Assembly (NCBI GenBank): GCA_003427395.1
Contig: BFEA01000105.1
Span: 269,593-333,592 of the forward strand
Direction of reading: 5' to 3'
DNA from: Chara braunii
Taxonomy: Eukaryota; Streptophyta; Charophyceae; Charales; Characeae
DNA: 64,000 bases
In this document: piece after piece, positions 1 to 12,549 of the stretch
Numbering within the stretch: position 1 is the stretch's first letter
Layout: the number at the start of each line of letters is the position of its first letter
Position numbers and translations under genes: made by a program
The notes under the pieces: generated by a model
The model's database searches: none
Told to the model about the DNA's origin: nothing
What the model saw: the letters and a program-made list of their open reading frames with translations, nothing else

Positions 1-26
1 ACACACACACACACACACACACACAT
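1..26. repeat. (AC)13 microsatellite
   Basis: The window opens inside an uninterrupted AC dinucleotide run. The true left end lies outside the window. Confidence 0.95.
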
Positions 27-120
27 TTCATCGATAGGATGAGCAAAACGGAATGAATCTTCCGCTGAAACGTGGAAATATACACTGCCACTTTTTGAGC
101 AAAATCGGAATGAATCGTTC

Positions 121-157
121 GTGTGTGTGTGTGTAGATAGATAGAGAGAGAGAGAGA
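121..157. repeat. GT then GATA/GA microsatellite
   Basis: A short GT run is followed by gatagata and a GA run. It borders the change from mixed sequence to a GC-rich block. Confidence 0.85.
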
Positions 158-169
158 CGATAAGTCTCC

Positions 170-665
170 GACCTCGCGTGAGCACGCCCCGCCTCTTCAC
201 TCTCCTCGACGCCCGCGCCATCCCCCTCGGCACCCCCCCTTTCCAGGTGCAGGGCCGAATGCCACCCGGTCCGCTGCAGCTCCGCTCGTCAGCTGTCATC
301 GACAGCGCATGCGCGCGCCCCGCCCCTACCCGGTATCGCGTACTTCCAACCGGCGGGCCTCCGCTTCGCACCTCCCAGCGCCACCACGAATTTCGTCGGT
401 CCCTTGCGCCGTGTGCCAGTTCGCGTCTCCCGCTGCCCCTTCTTGACAGCGCGCGCGGACCTCCGACGCTTCTTCCCCGCTTGGTCCCGTCGCGTTTGCC
501 CTCCGTGCCGTTTCGCCGGCCACTCCTCAGATCCCCGCCCGCTCCCTGCCATTCCTCCCGTCCCCTTTGGCCACTGGCATGGGCCCTAGGCCCATCTCGA
601 CTATTCCCAACACTAACGACCGGTGCTCGCGTAGGACCATCACGCGAGACCCTCTACTTGCTTTA
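170..665. other. GC-rich block without a supported gene
   Basis: About 490 bases are GC-rich and pyrimidine-skewed on the plus strand, then give way abruptly near 666 to AT-rich DNA. Both strands stay open for long stretches. The longest plus-strand frame begins at a GTG and encodes only Pro/Arg/Ser/Leu-rich low-complexity peptide with no family I recognise, so I do not call a gene. It could be an untranslated exon or a CpG-rich promoter region. Confidence 0.4.
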
Positions 666-2830
666 GAGTATTAGATAAATTATGTATGATTTCATTAATG
701 ACATGATTGTGATTTTCATAATATTGATTGACATTTTACTAACATTATTTTCAATATTTATTTTTTATGTAGTAATTGTAAAACCCAGTTTTCAGTCAAT
801 AAATACATTGAGGTTATTGTAAAGGGGGGAAAAAAGTTAATCAGAGTTTGCATTAGATGGTGATGAATACCATTGTCATTATTATTAATAAAATATTACA
901 TTGTGCATCCACATACGACTGGCGAAGGGCACATTTATGATGGTATCTTGTTACTTGAACTCATTTACGATGTAGTGGGCAATTGCGAAAAATAGGTGTA
1001 TTAAAATAATAGGAACAAACTCAAAGATTTGTTATGACATGCTATGTTGACCACGATCATTATGGGTTACAACGAACTCATTTTAGGAAGTAAACGATTG
1101 AAACGTCGATATTATTAATTTGATTAAAAAAAATCTAAAATATTTGTCACCAATCTAGTAAATATATCACATATTTCATATTTATTTCTTTTGGTAAACT
1201 TCGATACGACACAAAACTGAGAAATCACAATTCTACCAATCGCAACTCAAAAATTTTAGACTGCGGAAATTTTTATATTTTTTAATTATCATTTTTTTTC
1301 TTTTGCATACTTCAATGATATGAGAAATCGATTATGACAAATTAACTATAACTAGTTACACTAGATATTTATAACTCTATACCAAAATCCAATAATGTTT
1401 CTTAACATTTTTCTTATTGCTTATAACTGATTATAACCAAAATTCGTTATTACTCGTTAACCGTTTCCATTGCAAGCGCGAATATTGAAATTCGAACGAC
1501 CAGTACGGGTAAGGTGTAAAATTATTTCATGCCTATTAGTAGAAACATGAACCGACATTAGCAAAAAGTTAAAAAACGAATTGCAAAAGCTCAGTACTTA
1601 AGTTCTTTTTTCTATAGATTTTTAAGCGTAATTAAGAGTGGGAGATTTTTTTTTTAATTTAGCGCATTCAATTCGTGTACGCTGTGATCATTCCCTGTGA
1701 CGAATAGGCCAACCGTGTTTCCCTCCCCCGCATATTTTAACGCACTCAATGAAATATCAATCATATTGCATTAAAGAGACCACTATTTCAACCATAAATA
1801 GTTATAATTTCAATGAAGTTGGATTTTTTGTTGCTATACATATTACAAAAACGTAAAAGTTGATAAGTGGTTCATTATTATCCTATATGAACGAGTGAAG
1901 TAATTCATATGATCGTTAAACACATACGACCCAACTTTTTTTAATTTTATGTTTAATGACATTTGAAGATCACGAAGTAAAGGAGCTTGGAGGAGGAAAC
2001 CCGAGAAAAGTTGACCATAAAAACCCCGAGTTTGAGTTGCGCTCACTTTTGAAAATAATGTTTAAAGGCTTCCTTACTTCGATAAATCATGCTATTGCAC
2101 TTATATATTTATCCGCTAGTATTTTACTTTAATGATTATAATAAGAAAATTATATGGATAAGGAACGTAGGTTTTTACATGTTTTCATTATATTATTGTT
2201 GCTTTTTACCACATGTTACTTTATTCCTTACCTTTACCTTTGACTTTTTCAGTCGCTTTTGTTTTACACTTTGAACTATACAAGTGGTGTTGATAATTCT
2301 CTACAAGGGCAATGCGTATTGCCTCACCAAAATATTTTAAATATTTCCTTTTTTTATATTTTTTTGAATTTTATTATTTTAAATCTTTCATTTAATGTCC
2401 ACGGTAACTTATTTTTTGGTGAGAAATATTAAATTTATAGTACTATTGTTTGACATGTCTATGTCTCTTCTTAAGTCACTTTGGTAGTTCCTCTTACGTG
2501 CCATATGAATTACATTTTTATTTTATTTAGGTAGGGGGAATTTGTTACCAATAGTACGGATGTCACATTCTTCATCACTACCAACGACATACAACTTGCA
2601 TAACCTTGAAAGTATCAATTTTTTTTACCTACAATAATGTGACTATCACGTTTTTGTTAAACTTCTTCATTGTTTCATTTATCTTTTTGAATTGTTACCT
2701 CTTGATAACACGTTAAGTACTTTGGAACATCCACCAAGTCCTTCGGCTCTCGGACCCATGTCCCTTGACAATGGTATTTGCTCGTGCATATTATGTTAAA
2801 TTAGAATGGTTGGGTAACTGACTAGTTTAA
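666..2830. other. AT-rich intergenic DNA
   Basis: About 2.1 kb is strongly AT-rich with frequent stops in all frames. I saw no recognisable protein, RNA gene or long repeat. Confidence 0.5.
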
Positions 2831-2898
2831 TCGAATGTGGTGCATGTAGGCGTGTGAGGCCGAGCGTAGAAACCGCCTCGACAGATGCAGTTGTAAGA

Positions 2899-3027
2899 GA
2901 TAGGTTAGCTAAGTGATAAACTGCAGCTCAAGGATCACAGCTCGTGCTGCCTGAGCGAAAGGGATAAGGTAGTTAAATGACGAAATTGCACCGTAAGAGG
3001 TACGACATGTGCTGCCTGAGCGAAAGG
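2899..3027. repeat. Diverged 64-65 bp tandem duplication
   Basis: Units 2899-2962 and 2963-3027 align end to end. Each begins gata(g/a)ggt and ends with the shared block tgctgcctgagcgaaagg. The middles have diverged, so the duplication is old. Confidence 0.8.
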
Positions 3028-3348
3028 TCAAGAATGCGCGCATGACCGTTGAGAATCATGACCAGTCATTACATGATACCTTAAGGTTGGTCGTGATCGA
3101 GGTAAATGAGTAAGAAGAGAGTTAGAGCGACGAAGTGGGACAAAACTCGACATGTTTGTGAACAAAAATAACACCGAAATGCTACCACTTCGATGTTGGT
3201 GAGTTGATTACTTCGAAGCTGCTCTTTTTCTGGTGAGTTGATTGTTGGGGAGGGTTGAGATTGTTGAGTTACTTGCTTCGTGCTTCACTCAAAGGCATCA
3301 CGTACTGGGGTCCTGGAGGTAGGGGAGTATTGATTTTGTGAGGGAGTC

Positions 3349-3710
3349 ATATTTCTTGAATTGGTTTAGTCTCTAGTAAGGTCTATTTCTAGTTGTTTGT
3401 GCTCTATGTCCCACGTGTAAAGTGGAGGAGGGTTGGACGTGATCGCCATTTCACAGTCGCTCCTTATGTTAGACATTTGCATGACATATTAAAGTTCCCC
3501 CCCCTTCTGAACTATATGGAGCTATATTTCTTGAATTGGTTTAGTCTCTAGTAAGATTTATTTCTAGTTGTTTGTGCTCTATGTCCCTGTTAAGTGGAGG
3601 AAGGTTAGACGTGATTGGCATTTCGCAGTCGCTCCTTATGCATAATGTTAGACATTTGCATGGCGTAAAGTTCCCCCCCCCCCCTCCCCTCTGAACTGTA
3701 TGGAACCTGG
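3349..3710. repeat. 175-bp tandem duplication
   Basis: The first unit spans 3349-3523 and the second runs from 3524 to about 3710. Both begin atatttcttgaattggt, continue through a shared agtcgctccttatg block and end in a C run followed by ctgaact. They differ by small indels and substitutions, and the C run has expanded in the second copy. Confidence 0.88.
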
Positions 3711-3719
3711 TCAGGTTTG

Positions 3720-6640
3720 TGGTCATAGCATTCCGGCACATTGACTGTTGTCGAGGGAGGGGACGAGGATGTGGAACAAGGGAGGAATAGCGCATGTGCA
3801 TGAGCACGCGATCAAGGAGAAAGAGATAGCGAGTAATTACCTGCGAGAGAGATCGGAGGATGCGAGGTCACCTTAAACCACCGGTCCCCCCGCCGCAGAA
3901 AACCCCTAGTCCCTGTGAGTTAGGGCCGGGTTGTACAGAGGGGCGGCGACCATACGGAGGCGCCAGGTTGTACGGAGGGGATGACGGGTCCAATCCCGCC
4001 ATTTTGCAAGTTGCAACTTTCCCGATTTTTTGTGCTCAAAAAAATTCACCAAAATGTCTGAAAATTTGAGGGTCCGTAGATTAGGTCGTGATCTTTTAGG
4101 GAAAAATATCAGGAAAAAAAAAAATAATTTTCACCATGAAATATTCGTCGCGCCGATTCAGTTTATTTCAAATTATTTTCCGGAAATTTCATTTTCGAAG
4201 CCCGCCCGGTTTTCCACATTGTACTACCGGTACCTGTCGTGAAACGACGCTACCGATACCCCTGAGATTTTCTAACGTCGGGAGGACCGGTGGTTCAAAT
4301 GGGCGATGTACCTCTCTGTGTCATAGCAGAAGATTCGTTCTCATTGTGCACATTAGGACAATAGTGGAACAAGGCTATTAGCAGTGCACGCCCGCTCGTC
4401 GCGGCGTTGCTTACCCCATCAATACTGCTTTAGCTTTGCATTCAGCAGGTCGGGGTTCTGACCAGGTTCATTAAGGTTTTGAATAGCGGAGAAAGTAATA
4501 CTTACCCACTCCTGAGTAGGATCGGGTGGGAAGAGAGGTAACCCGGGGGTTTCAAACCCAAGCGAGTTAAAAGGAAGTGGAGTGGAAGGAGGAGGAAGCC
4601 TTGCGGTGCCCATTCGGGCAGGGGATAGATCAGATTAGAGGTGTTGAGGGGTGGCGACCCTGTTTACATGGTTAGTTTCGTTGTTAGAGGAAAAGTTAGG
4701 AAGGTAGAGAGATAAGAGGTGTTGAGCAAAGAAGAGAATGGAGAAAGACGAAAAGGGAAAAAAATGTCGAGGAGGAGGTGAAAAAGGTTAAGGAGGGAGA
4801 CCATGTAAAGGATTGAGGGAGAGAGAGGAAACAAGTTAGAGTAGATGAAAAAAAAAAAAAAGTCGTGCATCGAACTTCAAAGCATTCGTGTGTAAGGAAA
4901 CGACTAGAAGTTAGTCGTGTAATCTTTTCATGGTATACGGAAAGATTCATTCTTGTTGGTTGAAGCAACGGTATGGGATAATTGGTGGTGCACTTTCTCA
5001 TCTACTAGTGAAACATCCGTTCTCATTTTGCACAATTAGGGGTAGAGAGTTAGCTTGCGAGGCAGAAAGGTCACTAATTATGCAATTCAAGTTGTAAATT
5101 GACTTAGTCTTTTGGTGTCGATTTCAAATGTTTTCTGTTGTGGCGACAACAACGATCGGTTCCGAGTGTTATCATGGCGGTTGTTACTCTAAGGACTCAC
5201 TGTTGTTTCGTTTGACGCTATCGAAGCTGCTGAAGGGTTGTCGACTACAAGTTCCTTGAGCTATAATTGTCAGATGCTTCAACATACTGCGACTGCTGTT
5301 GTGGTTTCAAAGTTCTTGACCCCACTGTTTAATTTCTAAAGAACAACTGCAGAGCTTGTTCAAGTATTTGTACTGTTTTTTGAAAACCAATAAGACCTTT
5401 ATTTTAGTTAAGCTAGAGTTGTTGTGCATCGTCGGTGCGTTGGCCTGTCATAGCCTATATACGAATAGAGCACAAAGGGTGTGATCTATTTGAACGCAAC
5501 TTTAAAAAGTTGCATAGTTGCAATTTGGTTAGAGGATTCAAATTGTTGCGACTTGAAATGACGATTAGGTGTTACAAAAGGTTATTCTTACGACCCAGCA
5601 AGTCGTTAGGGAACTGATACTCTCCATTTGGGCAGTAGTTGATCATCTTCACTGCGCTTTGGCCACCATTGCGGGGACCCTCTGGAGTGGAAGACACCAA
5701 GACACTCTCACGCACGTTTGAGGGAACCTCTTTTGAATCAGAGAAACTTAATGATTCTCCTTCTTCCCTTCGTACTCTTAGTTTGGTCTAAATGTTATTA
5801 GAGGAAGGCAACGGATGGTATTGGAAACCCGTAATCTGTGCCAAAACCTCTGTGAGAGGTTTGCCCCACCGATTGCGGGAGTTCTGTCGAAACCTACGTG
5901 AGGTTCTAGGGGCAGAAAACTCTCTCTATGTGTATGGTCACTATATCCCTTTCACTACATCTCTCTAGTCTGTCTGATATGTATGCATGCAACCCTATGA
6001 TTATTGTTTTTTACATAATCAAATTAAATTTAAAAAAAAAAACATATACATGAGCTTCAGATGTTTGTTTGAAGTCAGACTCAGGGGTGAACTCGGGGGA
6101 AGATGGGAGGAAGCTGGTTTTGCATGAGTTTGACTAATTCAATCAAAGGTCGGACATTGTTTCTAAGCAGAATGAACGAATGTTATAATTTTTGTTTTTT
6201 TTATGAAATGTCAGCCTTAGCTGGACCTCTAGTGGCGGCCCCAACCCATCTCTAACCACTGCTATAATTTACCTCGTTTGCAAGACCCTATGCTTGCAAA
6301 GATCCCCTCCATATAGTCTTAGGAGTAGTGGTTAAAAGGTAGTGAAAGAGAAAAAAAAATTGAGAGAAGAACATAGTCCAAAGGACAAATAACTATTTTT
6401 CTTTACATAACTTGTACAAAAAATTAGAAATTTTTTTGAGGTACTGGGGCCATTACCTGACTTTATCTGTGGAGGACAATTCATTGGAATAACTACTGGT
6501 ACTTGTGATATGACTAAAAGTTGTCTATATTCAATAAAAAAACATAGAAACAGATCATGGAAAAAAAAACTGCAAGTTATGCAAAACCAAGGTCAAACTG
6601 CCTAAGTGTTGTTCACTCGACAATAAAAAACCTACCTCAA
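3720..6640. other. Unassigned non-coding DNA
   Basis: No gene is supported. The stretches near 4334-4374 and 5014-5065 begin cgttctcatt(t/g)tgcaca and resemble the right end of the GCACTACTC inverted-repeat family found at 16.3, 25.5 and 41.1 kb, so they may be degraded solo ends. The rest is low-complexity or AT-rich sequence. Confidence 0.35.
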
Positions 6641-6659
6641 CCTTTGTGTCCTCATACCA

Positions 6660-6900
6660 GGACTCTACCAAACCTCACACCCCTCTACACTCAGCTACAT
6701 GGGAACACAACCCACGCCAACTCCCGCTAGTGTCGTCCTGCGGGTAGCTCAGCGAAGGTCATTGGAATTGCCTTCCACGCTCGACAATTTCCCAAATCTC
6801 TCTACCAGGCCTCATATCCCCGCCTGACTTGGGTTACAGGGCAGCACAACCAAAACTCAGCGCGGACCAATGTCATTCTGACATCTCCCTCCATGAACAA
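6660..6900. repeat. Diverged tandem repeat, period about 137 bp
   Basis: The block ctctaccaaacctcacaccc near 6664 recurs as ctctaccaggcctcatatcc near 6800. Each is followed at a similar distance by ggg..cacaacc. Similarity is partial and no coding potential is evident. Confidence 0.5.
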
Positions 6901-7401
6901 CAACATGACAACATCATCATGGGATCAGGCAACCCACGAGACACCATCGAAGTAACTTAGACTTCAATTCATTTTTGACACATCTACCCGAGTAAGTCAG
7001 AATTTGAAATTGATTCGATTGCATTATTTAGAAATAAGAAAATTTAGGAGTATAAAATTTAAGAATTTTATTAGGAATTACATAGATTAAAAATAAGCAA
7101 TAAAAGCTTTGGGACAGAGGAGAATGTATTTAAAATTTAGAAAGAGTTTTCGAATGAGGAAATGAGGAATTCAAGATTGAAGTTGTACTAAGAATTTGAT
7201 TAGGAATTATATAAAGATTTTTTTTAATTAAAAAAAAAAAAATAGCAATAAAAACTTTGGGACAGAAGATTATAGATAGTCAGGCAAAGCAACTTTTGTC
7301 CTACGAGAAAAAAAATCATGATTACGATATTAATAAGGCGAGAAATACTTGGATAAGGTTAACTAAATTGTGCCAAAGAAACTTGTGCAAAAATTCAACT
7401 T

Positions 7402-7824
7402 ATCCCACCGTGCTTGTCTTAGATTTTTGAAAACTGTCGTTTGCTTGCTTACCGGGCGTGACATAAAACTTCAACACTATCTGCCTCAAGTTTGTGATTG
7501 CGATGGTAATCGGAAGGGAGATCCTCTAATAAGTCTGACAAAATCGTGCCAGAAGATTTGCAAAATAGTTTGTATTACCCACCGTGCTCGTCCTGGGTCC
7601 TTAAAGACAACAATCTCCCGATCTCGGGGGTAGCATGAAACTTCGAAATAATCTTCCTCTCCATCGCTATGGAGTTTATCATACTCCATTGACCCAGGGT
7701 CGTGCTCGTTCTGGATCCTTAAAGACACCAGTCTCCCAATCTCGGGCATAACATGAAGTTTCGACATGATCTTCTTCTCCATTGTTATGAAGTTGACCAC
7801 AGTCCATCGACCCCTCAAGAACAA
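7402..7824 (-). pseudogene. Repeated coding-like module, decayed, family unknown
   Basis: Three diverged repeats (about 7402-7500, 7574-7690 and 7700-7815) translate on the minus strand to related peptides. Two carry the pattern SKxHxxPEIGRLxSLRxQxEH. The third, leftmost copy keeps only a weak resemblance (KFYVTPG..., then SFQKSKTSTVG). The units lie in different frames, so one continuous open frame (7486-7824, 112 codons) reads the motif once and then passes into another frame. This looks like tandemly duplicated exons or a repeat protein that lost its frame. I do not recognise the family, and a non-coding tandem repeat that happens to stay open is possible. Confidence 0.35.
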
Positions 7825-7859
7825 GCGAAATAACTATACTGAAAATCTCCCTCACATTG

Positions 7860-8985
7860 CTATGAAAAAACGATCGTGATCCAAAAGAGCGTGATGCACC
7901 GACATCAATAGTTGCAACAACGTTGTCGGCGCGAATACCCTTACAGGGGTATCCGCCCTTGTTTTTTGCAAGTGGCAGAAATTAATGTGATTTTAAAATT
8001 GGGTGCGTGTGCAAGTCACGGTCGGGTTCTTATTTTGACGGTCAATAGCACGTGAGACTGTCGGGGAAAAAAAAGAGTGTGTGGGGTCTGTGGGCGCACA
8101 AGTTTCGAGCGCGCGTGATTTTTTGATATGTTGTGAACTTACATTTTTATCAGATAACTTTTATTTTGATTAAATTAAGGATTGAATGATATTTTTGTTT
8201 TGGTTAATATGTTTGTTTGTGGCGCGTGTGCGCATGCAAAGGTGGCATTGCCATGACCGACATCAGATCTAACTATCAGTGTCGTGATTTAAAAAAGGCT
8301 ACCTTGGATTTTATTTAAGGTAGCGTTGGATCCCATGTAGCATAGGGTGCACGAGAACGCCTTGTTGTTGTTGCTTGTCAATGGGCGTACCACAACCTCG
8401 GTAAAGGTATGTGTAAACGGAGTTCAACCTAGGCAAAGGTCGAATGTTTCCACCGTCGGAAATGATGAGGATGCGGTTGTGGAAAAGTGGCGCGGCCCTT
8501 CTTTGATAGATGGTGCGTGCAGCGGGTATTAATCCGGGTTGGAATCCCACGCAACGGTGTGGGCTCGACCGGTAGGCTAAGATGTGGCCTTGGTGTGGTT
8601 TGCTAGGCCGGGCTAAACATGGGTACCATTTATGTGGAAAGTCGCGCTTGCTGGGTTAAGATTTGGGCTTAGCCCTATTAGTTACGGTATAGGACATCCA
8701 ACTTGGTGATATGGAAATCGAGACCAGTGACCGGCGATGAAGGACCGCTGGAGTGTTGCGAAGGAACCAAGGGGTTGAGGGTCCCGCAGGATTATCCCTC
8801 TTGGTTTTGCTATCGGTCCCGCCCGTCGGCCCGAGTGGCGAGATTGAGGAGGTCCCAACGGTTCCTCCCTCACCCCTCAAATCCCCAACCCTTCCTTTTA
8901 TTATTATTATCTGTTAATATCCTATTTTTATTTTAAAGTCCCGCTTTGGGACGCGGTACTGGTTCTGGGGCCAGTACTAAGACGA
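7860..8985. other. Unassigned DNA between tandem module and SINE cluster
   Basis: No gene or RNA is supported. The right half (8560-8880) is GC-richer and its open frames overlap on both strands, with no domain I recognise. Confidence 0.35.
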
Positions 8986-8987
8986 AC

Positions 8988-9049
8988 GGGCCTAGCTCAG
9001 TTGGTACACTCATTGAACTGTTGAAATACAGACATGAGTTCGAAATCCA
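8988..9049 (+). repeat. tRNA-like SINE head, 3'-truncated element
   Basis: The sequence has an A-box-like tagctcagttggta at 8994-9007 and a B-box-like gagttcgaaatcc at 9036-9048, spaced as in a tRNA gene. It lacks a convincing anticodon stem or acceptor pairing, so it is a tRNA-derived SINE head and not a tRNA gene. About 60 bases of body follow and stop near 9110, where a second head begins. Confidence 0.75.
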
Positions 9050-9110
9050 CTGAATGCAGACGAGTAAAGAACCGCAATTCCGAATTACCCGTATTACTGG
9101 CTGATAGCAA

Positions 9111-9245
9111 TAGGAGCGGCTCGGTTGGTACATCCTTGAACTGTTGAAATACGGACCCAAGCTCGAATCCTGATGAATGACATAAAATAATCCTGGAATA
9201 CCTGAGACTGCTTAGTTCAGTGGTGCTGTCATGCTATCATCTCGT
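9111..9245 (+). repeat. tRNA-derived SINE fused to U6 copy
   Basis: The A-box region gctcggttggtac (9118-9130) and B-box gctcgaatcc (9161-9170) form the head. The body ends with gcttagttcagtggtgctgtc and tatcatctcgtgatccttt, matching the bodies of the SINEs at 24.6 and 27.7 kb. The 3' end runs directly into a U6-like sequence without a spacer. Confidence 0.7.
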
Positions 9246-9335
9246 GATCCTTTGGGACATTCGTTAAAACTGGAACAATACAGAGAGGATTAGCTTTGCC
9301 CCTACGCAAGGAAGACGAGCATAAAATCGTTAAAG
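9246..9335 (+). ncRNA. U6 snRNA-derived pseudogene (copy 1)
   Basis: The order of U6 blocks is preserved: a 5' hairpin remnant cctttgggacattcgttaa, then aacaatacagagaggatta, then gcccctacgcaaggaagac and a decayed 3' end near aaaatcg. Several substitutions hit the ACAGAG-AGC region (agaggattagctt), so it should not work in splicing. It is joined to the SINE immediately upstream. Confidence 0.85.
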
Positions 9336-9399
9336 TTCATTGAATTATTATTTGTAATTGTGTTCGTGTTAGGCGGTGGCTGGAGAATGTAGACGAGCG

Positions 9400-10490
9400 A
9401 AATAGCGCTAAATGAGAAGAGAGGGAGGACGCCGCTGAGGAACGTCAAAGTGTGGAAAGCTTACCTGGCTCGCTGGGCCGCCAGCAGGAGGATGCATCTT
9501 GTTGCGCCGTGACAAACCATTTTCTCTAATCGCGCAACTTTCTTCACGAAGCTGCCTGGGGAAATGAGACGGGGCGGATGGGTGAGTTGCGGGAAGATGG
9601 GTCGGGTGGCAAATTGCATGGATGTCCTCGTTTCTTTTCGGTTTCTGCTAGGAGTTGTCGGATTGGTGTCGGGAAAATCCCGCGCCAACGGTTGGGTAGT
9701 CGCGCCTTGGCGAGCGCGAGAAATAACTGTACCATAACTTATTTTTTGTTATGTTGTGAGCACTGAGAATTCTGGCGCGATCATCTCGCAGGAATATCAT
9801 TTTTGAATTTTCAACTGATGTCGAGCCCCCACGGGCTCGCGGAATTGTTTTTCTTTTCTACTTTTTCGGAATTTTCTTTTGCAATCAGGACTTAGGCTAG
9901 GAATTTAGATACTCTGAATTTTGTTGCGCCACGCTTGGGCGCATCCTGTCTTGCTGGGAATTGGGCTCTGACTGGGTCGTGCCCTTAATCTTGTGTAACT
10001 GTCGTTTTTGGCGAGCGCGATTGTAACTGTATCTTTCTTCTTTCTTGGTTTCCTCATGTCTCCTCGCCTTCTCCTTCTTCCTCGCCGCGCATACTCTGTT
10101 TTAATTGGCCGGAGCGCCTGCATGACCGGATCGATACGTGGAGTGTGGCTATAGCCCCCACCTCACGGCTTGGCCATGCAGACGTAGGCACTTCCTCTCT
10201 TCTCCTCTTGTCCACATGGGCTTAATCCCGTACCTTTAATTTCGCAAACGCGATTAGTTTGCTCTCTAAGAAGTTCGAGGTTAGCGCGATCAGTGAGGGT
10301 CGGCTAACGAGCAAGTTTGGAAGGTGAGTGAGTGCGAGAGTTGGGCGATCCGACGATCTGGTGTCAGGTATGCGGGGTTGACGTGCGGGCCGCGACGGAC
10401 TATGGCGCACGGGCGAACCTGGCTTGCATGCTCGAACCAAGCGGGGTGACAACTATGTGTTGATGCGAGGCGATGGACTGCCCACATTAG
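9400..10490. other. Unassigned region
   Basis: Mixed-composition DNA without a recognised gene. Open frames on both strands are short and overlap. Confidence 0.3.
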
Positions 10491-10497
10491 GAGTGTG

Positions 10498-10648
10498 GAG
10501 CAGAGAGAGAGAGAGCAGTTGTGGGTGGGGAATTAGGTTCTTTCTTTTGCTCGCCTGTATAATTTTTGCTTATGAGCAGAGAGAGAGAGAGCAGTTGTGG
10601 GTGCGAATTAGGTTCTTTCTTTTGCTCGTCTGTATAATTTTTGCTTAT
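10498..10648. repeat. 75-bp tandem duplication
   Basis: Units 10498-10573 and 10574-10648 are nearly identical. Each runs from gagcagagagagagagag through cagttgtgggtg to tataatttttgcttat. Near identity implies a recent event. Confidence 0.93.
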
Positions 10649-11195
10649 GCTATGGCCGATTTTTTTGTCGCGGCCTTTTTGGACCTTTCTTTGTAAATCG
10701 TCTCGAATTTTCTTTGTCGCTTTTGCCTCGTATATATGCATGAATGGGTGTGAACTCTTCTTCATTAGTGATCTTTTCAGATTCCCGATCTTGTTTTACG
10801 ATGCTTGTCTAATTCTATCATTTATCTGCATCTGATCGGAAGCACCCGCTACGGATGTTTGGGTTTTTATTATTAGTCCTTGATCGTCATAAGGCCACCA
10901 AGAACGTTGTGAGATGTTGATTGTCCTTTCCCCCTTTTCTCTCCTTTTTGTCACGTGAATGGTATGGATATGAATGAAACATCTGGATCTCACCTTAGCA
11001 TGAGTAGGATAGTTGCATGTAGGATACAATCACTATCGCGACATAGGAAACCCGAGCCTGATTCACTGCCGTTTGTGCGCACGCTCACGTACGACTGCGA
11101 TCTCGAAAAACCAGGTCGCGGCGTACGTGCGCGTCTGCATGAGCCGACCTCAAATTTATCAGACGGATGCGGGACGTTGAATTCATTAGTCGGAT

Positions 11196-11765
11196 ATGGG
11201 CGAGGAAAGTCCCTTTTGGATTACCGATCGTGAGAGCTTGACGGATCCGAAGTATCGTGAGTACTGGGAAGGCGAACAACTTAGACGACGAGGAAACTTG
11301 AGAAACCCGGAATTCCCCTGTCTGACAGAGAACGACCGACTGTGCGTGGGGGATTTCCACTGGGCTATAACCCGCGACCCTAGGGGCCCAGACTACCCAG
11401 ATACGGACAATACTCGATACTACATATCCCCGGGCTCCGTCGTTATCAATACCAGCTTCCCTCCCTTCCATCTCCTCCTTCCATATCACCAGCTCACAGT
11501 GGTACTGTGGAATTCCATAGCTCGCTATTGGCCCAGCCCACCGTGCGAGGATTGCCAGCAGTACCAGACACGCCAAGCTTCGGGATTTATCCGTCGAACT
11601 CGAACCGAAGCTGAGCAGCGATTGCACAGCCTCCGCTTACGGTCCGCCTCGTCGGATTCCGAAGCTTGTTACAAGCGGCGCCGACAGCAGCACGACCGCC
11701 ACGGTGTCCCATCAATCCACCAGACAAGGGACCGACCGCGGCGACGCCACTGGCAGAGACCCTAG
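11196..11765 (+). CDS. Hypothetical open frame, unrecognised
   Basis: A 189-codon frame starts at an ATG and encodes a charged N-terminal half (beginning MGEESPFWITDRESLTD) and a Arg/Gln-rich C-terminal third. I recognise no domain. A 180-codon frame on the opposite strand (11085-11627) overlaps it, so openness alone is weak evidence. No splice sites or conserved motifs decide between them. It could be an exon, part of a decayed transposon, or chance. Confidence 0.2.
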   Translation: MGEESPFWITDRESLTDPKYREYWEGEQLRRRGNLRNPEFPCLTENDRLCVGDFHWAITRDPRGPDYPDTDNTRYYISPGSVVINTSFPPFHLLLPYHQLTVVLWNSIARYWPSPPCEDCQQYQTRQASGFIRRTRTEAEQRLHSLRLRSASSDSEACYKRRRQQHDRHGVPSIHQTRDRPRRRHWQRP

Positions 11766-11969
11766 CTCCCTCCCCAAAGGCTGAAACGCCAGATACGATC
11801 CGTGCGCACCATTTTGCACCATTGTCCCTAAAACTTGCCACAGGAGATCTCAGTTCCGACCTGGGACTCCACCCCCACTTTCCTAAAATCCTTGGCACAC
11901 CCCCTTTTTCTCACGGGCCCCCATCCCACTCCGATCAGGAAGTCGCGTTGGGCGTCACAGCGCTCTAGC

Positions 11970-12530
11970 GAAAGAGTCATTCTCATTTTGCAGAGTTGGT
12001 GAAGCGGGTTCCGTGCTGCAGTCGGGATTGCTGCCGTGCTAATTGCAGGCCTCGCTGCTCATCGCAGCTTGTGTACTTCTTGGTGGTCACATCCATGATC
12101 CATCTGGTGTGTGTCCTCCTATGTTCTGGCGGGAGATTCAGTCACATATTGCACAGGGGGGTGCGCTGCTCACTATGCTCATCGTCGTGGTCCACTACTG
12201 CTGGCGATCGCTGTCTTCCTTCTCGATGCTGCTCACCGTCGTGTTCATTGTCGGGATTGTGCTCACGACCCCCGCCTAAGTGCTGCTGCCCGTTATGATC
12301 CCGCTGCTGCGCGTGGTGATTGCGTTGTTGTCCGTGTAGCGTTTTTTTCAGTAGCCGCGCCTCCCTTTCTCATTGTCCTCCACCCCTCATCGAGTGGCAG
12401 CAGAGGCTATGGCCAACACTCTCCCAGACACCACACACAACCCACTCACACTCGCACTCACACCCGTGTTGGTCATAGACCCCGCTAATCGATCAGGGGT
12501 ATCCAGAGGACTATCAAGTCCGTTGGCACT
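11970..12530. other. Region with a hydrophobic open frame
   Basis: The plus-strand frame 12043-12279 begins at TTG and ends at a TAA. It encodes a short peptide with two hydrophobic runs (LLTMLIVVV and MLLTVVFIVGIVLTT). Three frames are open here together, which is typical of composition bias. The left edge (11973-12005) resembles the right end of the GCACTACTC element family. No gene is claimed. Confidence 0.25.
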
Positions 12531-12549
12531 AAGTGTGCCGCAGGCGTTC

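Noticed and set aside
178-666. 162-codon plus-strand gene
   Set aside because: Starts at GTG, Pro/Arg/Leu-rich low complexity, opposite strand equally open, no domain.
8988-9049. Functional tRNA gene
   Set aside because: A and B boxes are present but acceptor and anticodon stems do not pair. The same head recurs with a SINE body elsewhere.
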